Positions 24,870 through 33,814 are shown, counted from the stretch's first letter. The stretch is DNA of 64,000 nucleotides from Scleromatobacter humisilvae (GCF_023231945.1 NZ_JAJLJH010000008.1:124001-188000); one strand, 5' to 3'. A program made the numbers and translations. Notes: a model not told the origin generated them from the letters alone.

Positions 24870-25796
24870 ATGACCACTACCGCAACCAACGCACTGTCCG
24901 TCCGTGATCCGTGGAGTCTGGTTCCCCCGCTGGGCAACCTCGACGCCTACATCTCGTCCATCAACCGCCTGCCCCTGCTCACGCAGGAGGAAGAGACGCG
25001 CCTGGCGACCCAGCTGCGCGAGCATGACGACCTGAAGGCCGCCAGCGCGCTCGTGATGTCGCACCTGCGTCTCGTCGTGTCCGTCTCCCGCAATTATCTT
25101 GGCTACGGCCTGCCGCACGGCGACCTGATCCAGGAAGGCAACATCGGCCTGATGAAGGCCGTCAAGCGCTTCGACCCGACCCAGGGCGTGCGTCTCGTCA
25201 GCTACGCGATGCACTGGATCAAGGCCGAGATCCACGAGTACATCCTGAAGAACTGGCGCATGGTCAAGGTCGCGACGACCAAGTCCCAGCGCAAGCTGTT
25301 CTTCAACCTGCGCTCGATGAAGTCCAGGCTCAAGGAAGAAGCCGCCGACACCGACGTCCACCGCAACACGCTGACCCGCGACCAGGTCGAGCGCGTCGCG
25401 CGCGACCTCAACGTCAAGCCGGAAGAAGTCCTCGAGATGGAGACGCGCATGTCCGGCGGCGACGTCGCGATGGAGTCCCAGAACGACGACGGCGAGGAAG
25501 CCTACGCGCCGATCGCCTACCTGGCCGACGACCGCGACGAGCCCACCCGCGTCATCGAGAACGCCGCGCACGACCGCCTGGCCGGCGTCGGCATCGGCGA
25601 GGCGCTGGAGACGCTCGATCCGCGCAGCCGCCGCATCGTCGAGGAGCGCTACCTGAAGGTCAACGACGACTCGTCCGGCGGCATGACGCTGCACGAGCTG
25701 GCGGCCGAATACGGCGTCAGCGCCGAGCGCATCCGCCAGATCGAGGTCGCCGCGCTGAAGAAGATGCGCAAGACCCTGGAACCGCAGCGCGTGTAA
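24870..25796 (+). CDS. rpoH: RNA polymerase heat-shock sigma factor RpoH (sigma-32)
   Basis: 308 residues from the ATG at 24870; a longer frame starting 141 bases upstream would run through the CIRCE operator and is rejected. Sigma-70 region 2 is clear (LVMSHLRLVVSVSRNYLGYGLPHGDLIQEGNIGLMKAVKRFDP), with SYAMHWIKAEIHEYILKNWRMVKVATTKSQRKLFFNLR, the RpoH-box region that separates RpoH from other sigma factors. Region 4 ends in YGVSAERIRQIEVAALKKMRK. It directs heat-shock chaperone and protease genes. Control by HrcA through CIRCE is likely. A strong terminator follows. Confidence 0.97.
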   Translation: MTTTATNALSVRDPWSLVPPLGNLDAYISSINRLPLLTQEEETRLATQLREHDDLKAASALVMSHLRLVVSVSRNYLGYGLPHGDLIQEGNIGLMKAVKRFDPTQGVRLVSYAMHWIKAEIHEYILKNWRMVKVATTKSQRKLFFNLRSMKSRLKEEAADTDVHRNTLTRDQVERVARDLNVKPEEVLEMETRMSGGDVAMESQNDDGEEAYAPIAYLADDRDEPTRVIENAAHDRLAGVGIGEALETLDPRSRRIVEERYLKVNDDSSGGMTLHELAAEYGVSAERIRQIEVAALKKMRKTLEPQRV

Positions 25797-25817
25797 ACGC
25801 CCTGCCTCCTCAAGAAG

Positions 25818-25843
25818 CGGACGCCTCGGCGTCCGTTTTTTTT
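25818..25843 (+). terminator. Rho-independent terminator after rpoH
   Basis: CGGACGCC (25818-25825) pairs with GGCGTCCG (25828-25835), giving an effective 7-bp stem with a CTCG tetraloop, followed by eight T residues (25836-25843). It lies 21 bases past the rpoH stop. Confidence 0.93.
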
Positions 25844-25937
25844 GGCGCCGCTGTCCGTTCGCGGCGCGCTCGCGCATCTATGCTCAGGTGCGGCGCGGTG
25901 CTGCACCCTGAGCGCCGCGATGGCGCAGGAGACCTTC

Positions 25938-26297
25938 ATGGAATTCGTCCTCACCTTCCACCAGCCCGCCGAAGTCTTCGAGGTCAACGACGACCCCGTG
26001 CGCGGCGTCGCCCCGATGCAGGCCTGGAAGCTCTACATGGAAGCGATGGCCGCGGCCGGCGTGCTGCGCGGCGCGAAACGGCTGGAGCACGACGGCGGCA
26101 CCGCGGTCAGCGTGCGCAACGGCAAGCGCCACGTGCAGGACGGCCCGTTCGCCGACACCAAGGAGCTGCTGGGCGGCTATGCGCTGATCGAGGTCGACTC
26201 GCTCGACGAGGCGCTCAAGTGGGCCGAGCGCTGCCCTGGCTCGGCCGTGGGCACGACCTTCGCGTGGCCCGTGCGCCCGATGCCCGAGCCGAAGTGA
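25938..26297 (+). CDS. DGPF/YCII-domain protein partner of an ECF sigma factor
   Basis: 119 residues from the ATG at 25938, with AGGAGA six bases upstream deciding the start. The domain has the YCII fold signature and the eponymous DGPF (HVQDGPFADTKELLGGYALIEV). Proteins of this kind are regularly encoded just before ECF42-group sigma factors. They are thought to take part in that signalling, but their biochemical role is not settled. Its TGA overlaps the GTG of the sigma factor gene (GTGA), so the two are translationally coupled. Confidence 0.9.
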   Translation: MEFVLTFHQPAEVFEVNDDPVRGVAPMQAWKLYMEAMAAAGVLRGAKRLEHDGGTAVSVRNGKRHVQDGPFADTKELLGGYALIEVDSLDEALKWAERCPGSAVGTTFAWPVRPMPEPK

Positions 26298-27511
26298 TCG
26301 ACGCCGCGGCGGCAGCCGAGACCGCCGCGCGGCGCAGCTACGGCCGGCTGCTCGCGTGGCTGGCCTGGCAATGGCGCGACGTCGCGGCCGCCGAGGACGC
26401 GCTGGCCGAGGCCTTCGCCAGCGCGCTGGCCCGCTGGCCGCGCGACGGCGTGCCGGCGTCGCCCGAAGCCTGGCTGCTGACCGCCGCGCGCCGCCAGCTG
26501 CTGGTCGCCGCGCGCCGACAGCGCCTGGCCGACGACCCGACGCTGACGGTGCTGTGGCCGGACGAGCACGCCCCCGCGCCCGAGGCGACCGCGCTGCCCG
26601 ACACGCGGCTGCGCCTGATGTTCGTCTGCGCCCACCCGGCGATCGACGCCGGCGTGCACAGCGCGCTGATGCTGCAGACCGTGCTGGGCCTGGACGCCGC
26701 CCGCATCGCCAGCGCCTTCCTCGTCAAGCCGGAGGCGATGACCAAGCGCCTGGTGCGCGCCAAGTCCAGGATCCGCGCCACCGGCCTGCGCTTCGAGGAG
26801 CCCGAGCCGCGCGAGCTGCCGGAGCGCCTCGCGTCCGTGCTGGAGGCGATCTACGGCGCCTACACGCTGCACTGGGGCCAGGTCGACGATGCCGTGGCGG
26901 GCGAGCTCGCCGCCGAGGCGATGTTCCTCGCCGAACTCGTCGCGGCCCACCTGCCCGACGAGCCCGAGGCGCTGGGGCTGCTCGCGCTGCTGTCGCTGTG
27001 CGAGGCACGGCGTCCGGCGCGCAGCGAGGTCTTCCAGCCGCTGCACGAACAGGACGCGCGGCGCTGGGACGCCGCGCTCATCGCCCGCGCCAACGACGCC
27101 TTGCTGCGCGCGGCGTCCCATCGCTCGACGGGCCCGTACCAGCTCGAGGCCGCGATCCAGGCGGCGCACGTGCACGGCCGAATCGAGGGCGAGGTGCCGT
27201 GGGAAGGCATCGCCGGACTCTACGAACAGCTGCTGGCCATCGCGCCGACGGTCGGCGCGCGCATCGCGCACGCGGTCGCGGTCGCGCACGCGCGTGACGC
27301 GCGCGCGGGGCTGCGGCTGCTCGACGACATCGAGGCAGAACGCGTCGCGTCGCACCAGCCTTGGTGGGCGGCGCGGGCGCACCTGCTGGCGATGGACGGG
27401 GCGCACGCCGATGCGGCGGCGGCCTACGGGCGCGCGCTGGCCTTGACCGTCGAGCCGCGCCTGCGCGACTGGCTCGCTGCGCGCCTGGCCGAACAGTCGG
27501 CCGCGCGCTGA
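26294..27511 (+). CDS. ECF42-type RNA polymerase sigma factor with C-terminal TPR-like extension
   Basis: 405 residues from a GTG overlapping the upstream stop. Sigma region 2 (about 10-75, LLAWLAWQWRDVAAAEDALAEAFASALARWP) and region 4 (about 115-170, LMLQTVLGLDAARIASAFLVKPEAMTKRLVRAK) are followed by a long helical C-terminal part (DUF6596/TPR-like, about 180-400). This architecture and the DGPF neighbour define the ECF42 group. No anti-sigma factor gene is adjacent, as usual for the group; the C-terminal extension is believed to control activity. Its stop is one base from the stop of the convergent SCO gene. Confidence 0.9.
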   Translation: MIDAAAAAETAARRSYGRLLAWLAWQWRDVAAAEDALAEAFASALARWPRDGVPASPEAWLLTAARRQLLVAARRQRLADDPTLTVLWPDEHAPAPEATALPDTRLRLMFVCAHPAIDAGVHSALMLQTVLGLDAARIASAFLVKPEAMTKRLVRAKSRIRATGLRFEEPEPRELPERLASVLEAIYGAYTLHWGQVDDAVAGELAAEAMFLAELVAAHLPDEPEALGLLALLSLCEARRPARSEVFQPLHEQDARRWDAALIARANDALLRAASHRSTGPYQLEAAIQAAHVHGRIEGEVPWEGIAGLYEQLLAIAPTVGARIAHAVAVAHARDARAGLRLLDDIEAERVASHQPWWAARAHLLAMDGAHADAAAAYGRALALTVEPRLRDWLAARLAEQSAAR

Positions 27512-27512
27512 C

Positions 27513-28118
27513 TCAGGTCGCCTTCTCGGCGAGCAGCGCCTGCAGGTCGGCCGTCAGCAGCGTCGGATCCAGGCTCTGCGACGCGAACAGCCGGATGCGG
27601 CCCTGCGGGTCGAAGATGTAGGTGCCCGCGGTGTGGTCGATCGTGTAGCTGTCGGCCGTCTTGCCCGGCACCTTCTCGACCACCAGCTTGAAGTCCTTGA
27701 TGATCGCCTGCGTCTGCGCTTCGTCGCCGCGCAGCGCCAGGAAGTCGGGGCGGAAGTTGGTGACGTAGTTCTTCAGCAGCGCGGGCGTGTCGCGCGACGG
27801 GTCGACCGTGATGAAGACGACCTGCACCCGCTTCGCATCGGGGCCCAGCGTCTTGAGGATGCCGCTCAGCTCGGCCATCGTCGTCGGGCAGGCGTCGGGG
27901 CATTGCGTGTAGCCGAAGAAGACGACCGTCACCTTGCCCGCGAAATCGGCCAGCGTGCGCGGCTTGCCGTCGAAGTCGGGCAGGCTGAAGCCGTGCGCGT
28001 AGCTGGCGCCGGTCAGGTCGATGGCGTTGAAGTGGTGCGGCGGGGCGGCGCGGTCGCAGCCGGCGAGGGCCAGCGCGCCGACGGCGGCCAGCGAGAGAAG
28101 GAATCGGCGGGTCGTCAT
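27513..28118 (-). CDS. SCO1/SenC-type copper chaperone for cytochrome oxidase
   Basis: 201 residues, ATG at 28118 sharing a base with the ctaB stop (TGATG). A lipoprotein signal ends at LALAGC (Cys 21). The thioredoxin-like domain carries the copper-binding CPDAC (Cys 73 and Cys 77) and the partner His 162 in TIDHTAGTYIF. SCO proteins deliver copper to the CuA site of oxidase subunit II. It is the last gene of the oxidase assembly operon. Confidence 0.95.
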   Translation of the reverse strand: MTTRRFLLSLAAVGALALAGCDRAAPPHHFNAIDLTGASYAHGFSLPDFDGKPRTLADFAGKVTVVFFGYTQCPDACPTTMAELSGILKTLGPDAKRVQVVFITVDPSRDTPALLKNYVTNFRPDFLALRGDEAQTQAIIKDFKLVVEKVPGKTADSYTIDHTAGTYIFDPQGRIRLFASQSLDPTLLTADLQALLAEKAT

Positions 28119-29020
28119 CAGCGGATGTAGTGGTCGATCAGCAGCGCCGCGAACAGCAGCGACAGGTACAGGATCGAGAAGCGGAACGTGCGGCGCGCCA
28201 GCTCGTCGCTGTAGTGGCGCCAGAGCCTGAACGCGTAGGCGCAGAACAGGAAGCCCAGCACCACGGCGCAGGCGAGGTAGAACCAGCCGCTGAGGCCGCT
28301 GACGAAGGGCAGCAGCGTGCCCGCGAACAGCACCAGCGTGTAGAGGAACACGTGCAGCTTGGTGAAGTCGGGACCGTGCGTGACGGGCAGCATCGGCAGT
28401 CCGGCCTTGCGGTAGTCCTCGGTGCGGTAAAGCGCCAGCGCCCAGAAGTGCGGCGGCGTCCACAGGAAGATGATCAGGCACAGCAGCCAGGCGTCGGCGT
28501 CGGCGCTGCCGGTCATCGCGGCCCAGCCCAGCACGGGCGGCATCGCGCCCGAGGCGCCGCCGATGACGATGTTCTGCGGCGTCATCGGCTTGAGGATCAG
28601 CGTGTAGATCACGGCGTAGCCGATGAAGGTGGCCAGCGTCAGCCACAGCGTGATCGCGTTGACCCAGGTCAGCAGCACGGCCGCGCCGATCGCGCACAGC
28701 ACCATCGAGAACAACAGCGCCTGCGTGTTCGTCAGCTCGCCCTTGGCGGTCGGGCGCCAGGCGGTGCGCGTCATGCGCTTGTCGATCTGCTGCTCGACCA
28801 GGCAGTTGAACGCGGCGGCCGCGGCCGCCACGAGCCAGATGCCCGCGGTGGCGGCCAGCGTGGGCACCAGCGGCGGCCAGCCCGGCACGGCCAGGAACAT
28901 GCCGATCACCGCGCAGAACACGATGAGCTGCACGACGCGCGGCTTGGTGAGCGCGTAGTACTGGCGCCAGCGCGACGGCTGCGCCGACGCGGGCGAGGGA
29001 ACGGGGACAGCGGAGCTCAT
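28118..29020 (-). CDS. ctaB: Protohaem IX farnesyltransferase (haem O synthase)
   Basis: 300 residues, ATG at 29020 overlapping the ctaA stop by ATGA; the frame continues upstream inside ctaA and is not used. UbiA-family signatures are present: [12 protein letters not shown] at the start, [19 protein letters not shown] for prenyl diphosphate binding, and [13 protein letters not shown]. About nine membrane segments are visible. It attaches a farnesyl chain to haem b to give haem O, the precursor of haem A. Also known as cyoE or COX10. Confidence 0.97.
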   Translation of the reverse strand: MSSAVPVPSPASAQPSRWRQYYALTKPRVVQLIVFCAVIGMFLAVPGWPPLVPTLAATAGIWLVAAAAAAFNCLVEQQIDKRMTRTAWRPTAKGELTNTQALLFSMVLCAIGAAVLLTWVNAITLWLTLATFIGYAVIYTLILKPMTPQNIVIGGASGAMPPVLGWAAMTGSADADAWLLCLIIFLWTPPHFWALALYRTEDYRKAGLPMLPVTHGPDFTKLHVFLYTLVLFAGTLLPFVSGLSGWFYLACAVVLGFLFCAYAFRLWRHYSDELARRTFRFSILYLSLLFAALLIDHYIR

Positions 29021-30126
29021 GACGAGAGGACTCGATTTCTGGAATTCAGGGCGGCGGCGGCCTCGAAGCCGATGCAGATCACCAGCGCCGCGGCCCCGGC
29101 AGTGTGCGCCAGCGCGGCCACCAGCGGCCAGCCGAGCACGACGTTGGACAGCCCGGTCGCCAATTGGATCACCACCAGGCCGCCGATGATGACAGCTCGC
29201 CGCCGCGCCGCCTCGCCGCGGCGCCAAAGCCGTGCGACGAGCCAGCCCATCGCGGCGGCGAACACGAGCGCGAACAGCCGGTGCGTCCATTGGATCGCCA
29301 CCAGCGCGGTCATGGCGATCGGCGCGCCGTCGGCCCGCTTGCCCAGCTCGCGCGCGAACGTGAAACCTTCCGACCAGTTCATCGCCGGCCACCACTGGCC
29401 GTTGCATTGCGGAAAGCCGGTGCAGGCGAGCACGGCGTAGTTGGTCGAGACCCAGCCGCCGAGCGCGAGCTGCAGCAGCAGCGCGAGCGCGGCCAGGGCC
29501 AGCGCCCAGCGGTCGCGCGCGCCGCGCGGCGCGTCGCCCGCGCGCGCGGGCGCCTGCAGCGACAGCAGCGCGAGCAGTCCCATGCCGCCCAGCAGGTGCC
29601 CGGTGACGATCGCCGGATAGAGCTTCCACGTGACCGTCAGCGCGCCGAACACGCCCTGCGCGATGACCCACGCGAGCGTCACGCCCGCGAGCGCCCCCGC
29701 GCGCGCGTCACGCGCGTGCGCGGCGGCCGCGAGCATCAGGATGATCAGCGTACCGAGCGCCATCGCGAAGTAGCGGTGGATCATCTCGATCCACGCCTTG
29801 CGCTCGCTGACCGGCCCCTCGGGCGCGAGCGCCTGCGCCTGCGCGATGTCCTGCGATGCAGCCACCGGGCTCGCGGTCGCATAGCAGCCCGGCCAGTCCG
29901 GACAGCCCAGCCCCGAGTCGCTCAGCCGCGTGTAGGCGCCGAACACGACGAGGTCGAAGCACAGGAACAGCGTCAGCACCGCGAGCGCGGCGACGCGCTG
30001 CGTGCGCGACTTCCGGCGCAGCCCGCCGCGCCACCACGCGATCATCAGCACGACCGACACGATGGCCAGCGCGATCAGCGCGAGGCCGGTCAGCGATGTC
30101 CAGTCATACGCCACGCCGGAAGTCAC
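29017..30126 (-). CDS. ctaA: Haem A synthase (COX15/CtaA)
   Basis: 369 residues from a GTG at 30126 that overlaps the upstream stop (GTGA). Eight membrane segments are visible. Two cysteine-pair loops typical of the COX15 family occur at [10 protein letters not shown] and [14 protein letters not shown], and the haem-ligand histidines lie in EMIHRYFAM and IQWTHRLFA. It oxidises the C8 methyl group of haem O to the formyl group of haem A. It sits next to ctaB, whose product it uses. Confidence 0.95.
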   Translation of the reverse strand: MTSGVAYDWTSLTGLALIALAIVSVVLMIAWWRGGLRRKSRTQRVAALAVLTLFLCFDLVVFGAYTRLSDSGLGCPDWPGCYATASPVAASQDIAQAQALAPEGPVSERKAWIEMIHRYFAMALGTLIILMLAAAAHARDARAGALAGVTLAWVIAQGVFGALTVTWKLYPAIVTGHLLGGMGLLALLSLQAPARAGDAPRGARDRWALALAALALLLQLALGGWVSTNYAVLACTGFPQCNGQWWPAMNWSEGFTFARELGKRADGAPIAMTALVAIQWTHRLFALVFAAAMGWLVARLWRRGEAARRRAVIIGGLVVIQLATGLSNVVLGWPLVAALAHTAGAAALVICIGFEAAAALNSRNRVLSS

Positions 30127-30836
30127 GGCGTGTCCTTGGCGCGGTTCCACCACGCCGATGCGCGCAACAGCTTGTCGACGTCCTTCTTCAGCTTGACCGG
30201 ATCCGGATTGGCCGGCGTGCGCATCATCCAGTTGCCCAGCGGGTCGACGATGTAGAGCGACTCCTCGAGCTGGTGATGAGCCTCGGGCTCGAGCCAGCCC
30301 GCGAGCGCGGACCGCTCGACGCGGTAGGTCGCCACGGCCGGCGGTGCCGCGACGGCCGCGGCGAGCGCCGGCTCGACCGCCTCGGAGCTGTCGACGAGCC
30401 AGACCTTCTGGATGCGGTCGCGCTCCGCGCCCATCATCTCGCGCAGCTGGCGCTGCAGGAACAGGTTGCTCTCGCACAGCTTGCCGCAGCCCGCCGGCGC
30501 CACGACGATCATCAGCCACTGCCCCTTCAACGTGGTCAGCGGCACCGAGTGGCCGTTCATGTCCTGCGCGGGCACGGCGTCCAGCGACGGCAGCGGGCGC
30601 TGCGGCTCGATCAGCGTCGCGTAGTTGGTGCGGCCGCCCGGACGGATCACGTAATAGGTGAAGTACGACGCGATCACCGGCAGCGCGCACGCGAACAGGA
30701 TCACCAGCATCGTGATGCGGCCGCGCCGGCTCTGCGCGGCCGAGTAGTCGCGCATCGGCGCCGGCGTGTCGTGCAGCGTGAAGGTCAGGGATTCCGGGCC
30801 GGTGGCCTTGGGGTCGTCGGACGGAGTCGGTTTCAT
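30123..30836 (-). CDS. Membrane-anchored thioredoxin-like CxxxC protein of the cox operon
   Basis: 237 residues, ATG at 30836 overlapping the SURF1 stop (ATGA). A cytoplasmic tail of 40 residues precedes one membrane segment (about 42-64), then a periplasmic domain. CGKLC (Cys 117 and 121 in VAPAGCGKLCESN) has the same spacing as the copper motif of SCO proteins, and YIVDPLGNWMMR resembles the late strand of thioredoxin-like folds. The position in the cluster and the motif suggest a role in copper or thiol handling during oxidase assembly. This is inference; the protein has no established function that I know. Confidence 0.8.
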   Translation of the reverse strand: MKPTPSDDPKATGPESLTFTLHDTPAPMRDYSAAQSRRGRITMLVILFACALPVIASYFTYYVIRPGGRTNYATLIEPQRPLPSLDAVPAQDMNGHSVPLTTLKGQWLMIVVAPAGCGKLCESNLFLQRQLREMMGAERDRIQKVWLVDSSEAVEPALAAAVAAPPAVATYRVERSALAGWLEPEAHHQLEESLYIVDPLGNWMMRTPANPDPVKLKKDVDKLLRASAWWNRAKDTP

Positions 30837-31693
30837 CGGGAAGCGTTGTCGTCGACGCGGTCGTCGAGCGGGGATTCGGAATCGGCCGGCGCCAGCCTGC
30901 GCGGACGGATGAACTGCAGCCACACGTACAAGCCGAGGAACGCGATGCTCATCGCGAACCATTGCACCGCGTAGCCGTAGTTGGTGGTGACGCTGACCCC
31001 GCCGGTGGGCGGCGGCCAGTCGCGGCGCAGGCCGTCGTGCGCATTGTCGGCAGTGGCGTCCTCGACGACCGTCTCCGGACGCAGGGCCAGGCCGCTCTCC
31101 GCCGCGAGCGCCTCCAGCTCGATATTCTGCCGCACCGGGCCGCCGGCGCCATGGCCGATGTCGATCCAGTGCGAGGGCCACGGCGCGACGTGGCCATGAA
31201 GCTTCACGGTTCCGATGGGCATGGCCACCGGCGGCGCCTTCATCGGGTCGGCGTCGTCGCGCGCGATCCAGCCGCGCTGCACGACGACCGCGCCGCCGTC
31301 CGGCAGCCGCAGCGGCGTCATCACGTAGAAGCCCGAGCGCTCGTCCATCGTGCGGTTCATCAGGTACACGGTGTGCGCCGCGTCCCATTCGCCCGTCACG
31401 TCGATGTGGCGCTGCCACTGCTGCTGAGCCGTCGCCGGGTCGCGCGCGAGCTCGCCGGCGGCGAGCGCGGGCATCGCGCCGCGCTCGGCGATCATGGCCT
31501 CGTTGGCCAGCTTGGTGTGGGCCCGCGACAGCTGCCAGACGCCGAAGCGCGCCGTCAGCAAGGCGCAGCCGAGGGCGACGACAAACCAGACGACACGCGA
31601 ACGCGTCGACCCCGCGCCACGGCGCCGCTCGCCGTCGGGAGGGGAGGAACCCGCGGACGCTGCCGCGGGGTCGGTGGAATAATCGTTCTTCAT
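30833..31693 (-). CDS. SURF1-family cytochrome oxidase assembly protein
   Basis: 286 residues from the ATG at 31693. Two membrane segments flank a periplasmic domain: one near residues 38-58 (VVWFVVALGCALLTARFGVWQL) and one near 245-262 (GYAVQWFAMSIAFLGLYVWL). The order FGVWQLSRAHTK, VVVQRGWIARD, and NYGYAVQWF is the SURF1 signature. It assists haem a insertion into subunit I. The start ATG shares its bases with the ATG of the divergent DUF2909 gene (CATG), and no ribosome site is visible, so the exact start is uncertain. Confidence 0.9.
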   Translation of the reverse strand: MKNDYSTDPAAASAGSSPPDGERRRGAGSTRSRVVWFVVALGCALLTARFGVWQLSRAHTKLANEAMIAERGAMPALAAGELARDPATAQQQWQRHIDVTGEWDAAHTVYLMNRTMDERSGFYVMTPLRLPDGGAVVVQRGWIARDDADPMKAPPVAMPIGTVKLHGHVAPWPSHWIDIGHGAGGPVRQNIELEALAAESGLALRPETVVEDATADNAHDGLRRDWPPPTGGVSVTTNYGYAVQWFAMSIAFLGLYVWLQFIRPRRLAPADSESPLDDRVDDNASR

Positions 31694-31913
31694 GAAAATC
31701 GTGATCGTCGCGTTCCTGGTGCTCGTGCTGGCCGCGCTCGCGGGCGCCGGCTTCTTCATGCTGCGCCGCGGGCCCGACGACGGCTCGGCGGACAAGCGCA
31801 TGGCCCGCACGCTGGCGGTTCGCGTCGGATTGTCGGTCACGCTGTTCCTGCTGATCCTCCTGGCCTGGAGTCTCGGCTGGATCCACCCGTCCGGCATCCC
31901 CGTCGGCACCTGA
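31692..31913 (+). CDS. DUF2909 twin-transmembrane protein
   Basis: 73 residues with two membrane segments (about 3-25 and 40-60) separated by a short polar loop (RRGPDDGSADKRMARTLAVRVG). This matches the small DUF2909 proteins found next to oxidase assembly genes in Beta- and Gammaproteobacteria. Function is unknown; the location suggests a part in oxidase assembly or stability. It is the only plus-strand gene in the cox cluster. Its start codon overlaps the start codon of the divergent SURF1 gene. Confidence 0.85.
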   Translation: MKIVIVAFLVLVLAALAGAGFFMLRRGPDDGSADKRMARTLAVRVGLSVTLFLLILLAWSLGWIHPSGIPVGT

Positions 31914-31954
31914 AGTTCGATGCGGCGAGCGTCGCGCGGTTCCACTTCAAGCGA

Positions 31955-31984
31955 CAACGCCGCCCGAAGTTCGAGGCGGCGTTG
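31955..31984. terminator. Hairpin between convergent DUF2909 and ctaE genes
   Basis: CAACGCCGCC (31955-31964) pairs perfectly with GGCGGCGTTG (31975-31984) around a 10-base loop. It sits in the 109-base gap between two convergent stops. Neither side has a good T tract, so termination may be only partial or may need Rho. Confidence 0.5.
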
Positions 31985-32022
31985 CTGCTTTCAGGCGGCG
32001 AGCTCGATGCTCGCCTCGTCCG

Positions 32023-32910
32023 TCAAAGCCAATACACCACGACGTAGAGGCCCAGCCAGACGACGTCGACGAAGTGCCAGTACCAGGCCGCGCCCTCGAA
32101 GCCGAAGTGGCGCTGCGGCGTGAAGTGGCCCTTCTGGATGCGCAGCGTGATGAAGAACAGCATCAGCATGCCGACGAACACGTGGAAGCCGTGGAAGCCG
32201 GTGAGCATGAAGAAGGTCGAGCCGTAGATGCCCGAGGACAGCTTCAGGTTCATCTCGGTATAGGCCTCGTGGTATTCGTAGGCCTGGCAGCAGATGAAGC
32301 TCAGGCCCAGCGCCACGGTGATCCACATCCACAGGATCGCCTTCGAGCGATGGTCGGCGATCAGCGCGTGGTGCGCGATCGTCAGCGTGACGCCCGAGGT
32401 CAGCAGGATGGCCGTGTTGAAGGTCGGGATCGGCCACGGGCCCATCGTGCGGAACGGGGCGATGGTGTCGGCCGGCGAGCCGGTGATGCCGGCCTGCGCG
32501 CTGGGCCAGATCGCGTGGAAGTCGGGCCACAGCAACTGGTGGTCGAGGTTGCCCAGCATCGGCAGCGCGATCGAGCGGGCCCAGAACAGCGCGCCGAAGA
32601 ACGACGCGAAGAACATCACCTCCGAGAAGATGAACCAGCTCATGCTCCACCGGAAGGACACATCGACGTGATCGGAGTACAGCCCGCCCTCGCTTTCGCC
32701 GATGGCCGTGGTGAACCATTGCGCCAACGTGGCCAGCCACACGACGACGCCGGTGAGCACGCACCACGAGCCCCATTCGTGTCCGTTGACCCACTGGCTG
32801 CCGCCGATGATCATCAGGAACAGGCCGATCGCCACGCACACCGGATAACGGGACGGCGCGGGGATGAAGTAATGCGGGGTGGTTCCGTGGGGAGTCGCGG
32901 CGGCGGACAT
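32023..32910 (-). CDS. ctaE: Cytochrome c oxidase subunit III
   Basis: 295 residues with seven membrane segments. Family marks include SWFIFSEVMFFASFFGALFW, HHALIADHRSKAILWMW, AYEYHEAYTEMNLKLSSGIYGSTFFMLTGFHGFHV and a final AAWYWHFVDVVWLGLYVVVYWL. It is the third core subunit of the aa3-type oxidase. It follows the DUF2970 gene by 18 bases. Confidence 0.97.
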   Translation of the reverse strand: MSAAATPHGTTPHYFIPAPSRYPVCVAIGLFLMIIGGSQWVNGHEWGSWCVLTGVVVWLATLAQWFTTAIGESEGGLYSDHVDVSFRWSMSWFIFSEVMFFASFFGALFWARSIALPMLGNLDHQLLWPDFHAIWPSAQAGITGSPADTIAPFRTMGPWPIPTFNTAILLTSGVTLTIAHHALIADHRSKAILWMWITVALGLSFICCQAYEYHEAYTEMNLKLSSGIYGSTFFMLTGFHGFHVFVGMLMLFFITLRIQKGHFTPQRHFGFEGAAWYWHFVDVVWLGLYVVVYWL

Positions 32911-32928
32911 GGTTTCAGTTCTCCAGAC

Positions 32929-33174
32929 TCAGTGACTTGTAGCGAAGCCGATGACGAAATGCACCAGCACCACCAGGAAGACGACGAAGACCGCGGCGCC
33001 GATGACGGCGGCGATCACCACGTGGATCGGGTTCAGGTTCTTGACGTCCTGCTCGTGATCGGCGGACTTGCGGATGCCGAAGAAGGACCAGGCCACGGCG
33101 CGCAACGTCTGGCCGAAACGCGCCTTGCGGGCGGTCGGCGACGGCTCGTCGCGCGGGTCGGTGGGCGCGGTCAT
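32929..33174 (-). CDS. DUF2970 small membrane protein
   Basis: 81 residues from the ATG at 33174 (MTAPTDPRDEPS). An in-frame ATG at 33189 lies inside the end of ctaG and is the alternative start. A soluble N-terminal half (FGQTLRAVAWSFFGIRKSADHEQDVKNLNPIHVV) leads to one membrane segment (about 56-76). DUF2970 genes are constant companions of ctaG and ctaE in Betaproteobacteria. Function is unknown. Confidence 0.85.
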   Translation of the reverse strand: MTAPTDPRDEPSPTARKARFGQTLRAVAWSFFGIRKSADHEQDVKNLNPIHVVIAAVIGAAVFVVFLVVLVHFVIGFATSH

Positions 33175-33181
33175 GACGAGC

Positions 33182-33814
33182 TCAGACATGCGGCTTGGCT
33201 TCGAGCTGGCCGACCGGCGCCGGCGGCGTCGTGCCGCCGACCTCGAAGAAGGTGTAAGACAGCGTGATCGTCTTGACGTCCCTGGGCAGCTTGTCGTCGA
33301 CGTAGAAGACCACGGGCCAGGTCTTGGACTCGCCCGGCGCCAGCGTGTGCTGCGTGAAGCAGAAGCATTCCACCTTCGTGAAGTGCGACTGCGCGACGCC
33401 CGGCGCGTAGCTCGGGATCGCCTGCGCCGTCATCGTTCGCGACTGCGTGTTCCTGAACTCGTACATCACGGTCGTCATCTCGCCCGGATGCACGGTGACG
33501 GCGTTCTGCGCCGGGTGGAATTCCCACGGGCCCCCGTGCACGTTGGCGTCGAATTCCACCGTGACGCTGCGAGTCAGGTCGACCTGCGAGTTGATCGGCG
33601 CGCTCTTCTCACCGGGCGCCGCGCCGAGGTCGGTGCGCGCGATCACGTTGATGTTCAGCGCTTCGCAGATCGACTTGTACAGCGGCACCATGGCGTAGGC
33701 GAAGCCGCCCATGACGAAGACGACCAGCGTCAGCTTGAAGAGCATGTCGCGGTTGAGCCGCTTCTGCTTCTTCTTGCGCCGCGAGTCGCGCTCGTCGTTG
33801 AGGTCGTCGCTCAT
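33182..33814 (-). CDS. ctaG: Cytochrome oxidase copper assembly protein CtaG (COX11)
   Basis: 210 residues, ATG at 33814 overlapping the stop of the 38-aa gene (ATGA). A basic cytoplasmic tail, one membrane segment (about 25-45) and a periplasmic Ig-like domain are visible. The copper-binding CFCF (KVECFCFTQHTL) is intact, along with YVDDKLPRDVKTITLSYTFF. COX11/CtaG places copper into the CuB site of subunit I. Confidence 0.96.
   Translation of the reverse strand: MSDDLNDERDSRRKKKQKRLNRDMLFKLTLVVFVMGGFAYAMVPLYKSICEALNINVIARTDLGAAPGEKSAPINSQVDLTRSVTVEFDANVHGGPWEFHPAQNAVTVHPGEMTTVMYEFRNTQSRTMTAQAIPSYAPGVAQSHFTKVECFCFTQHTLAPGESKTWPVVFYVDDKLPRDVKTITLSYTFFEVGGTTPPAPVGQLEAKPHV

Noticed and set aside
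24654-25877. A 407-codon minus-strand frame opposite rpoH
   Set aside because: The plus strand encodes a full RpoH. The antisense frame would also read through the terminator hairpin and the CIRCE site.
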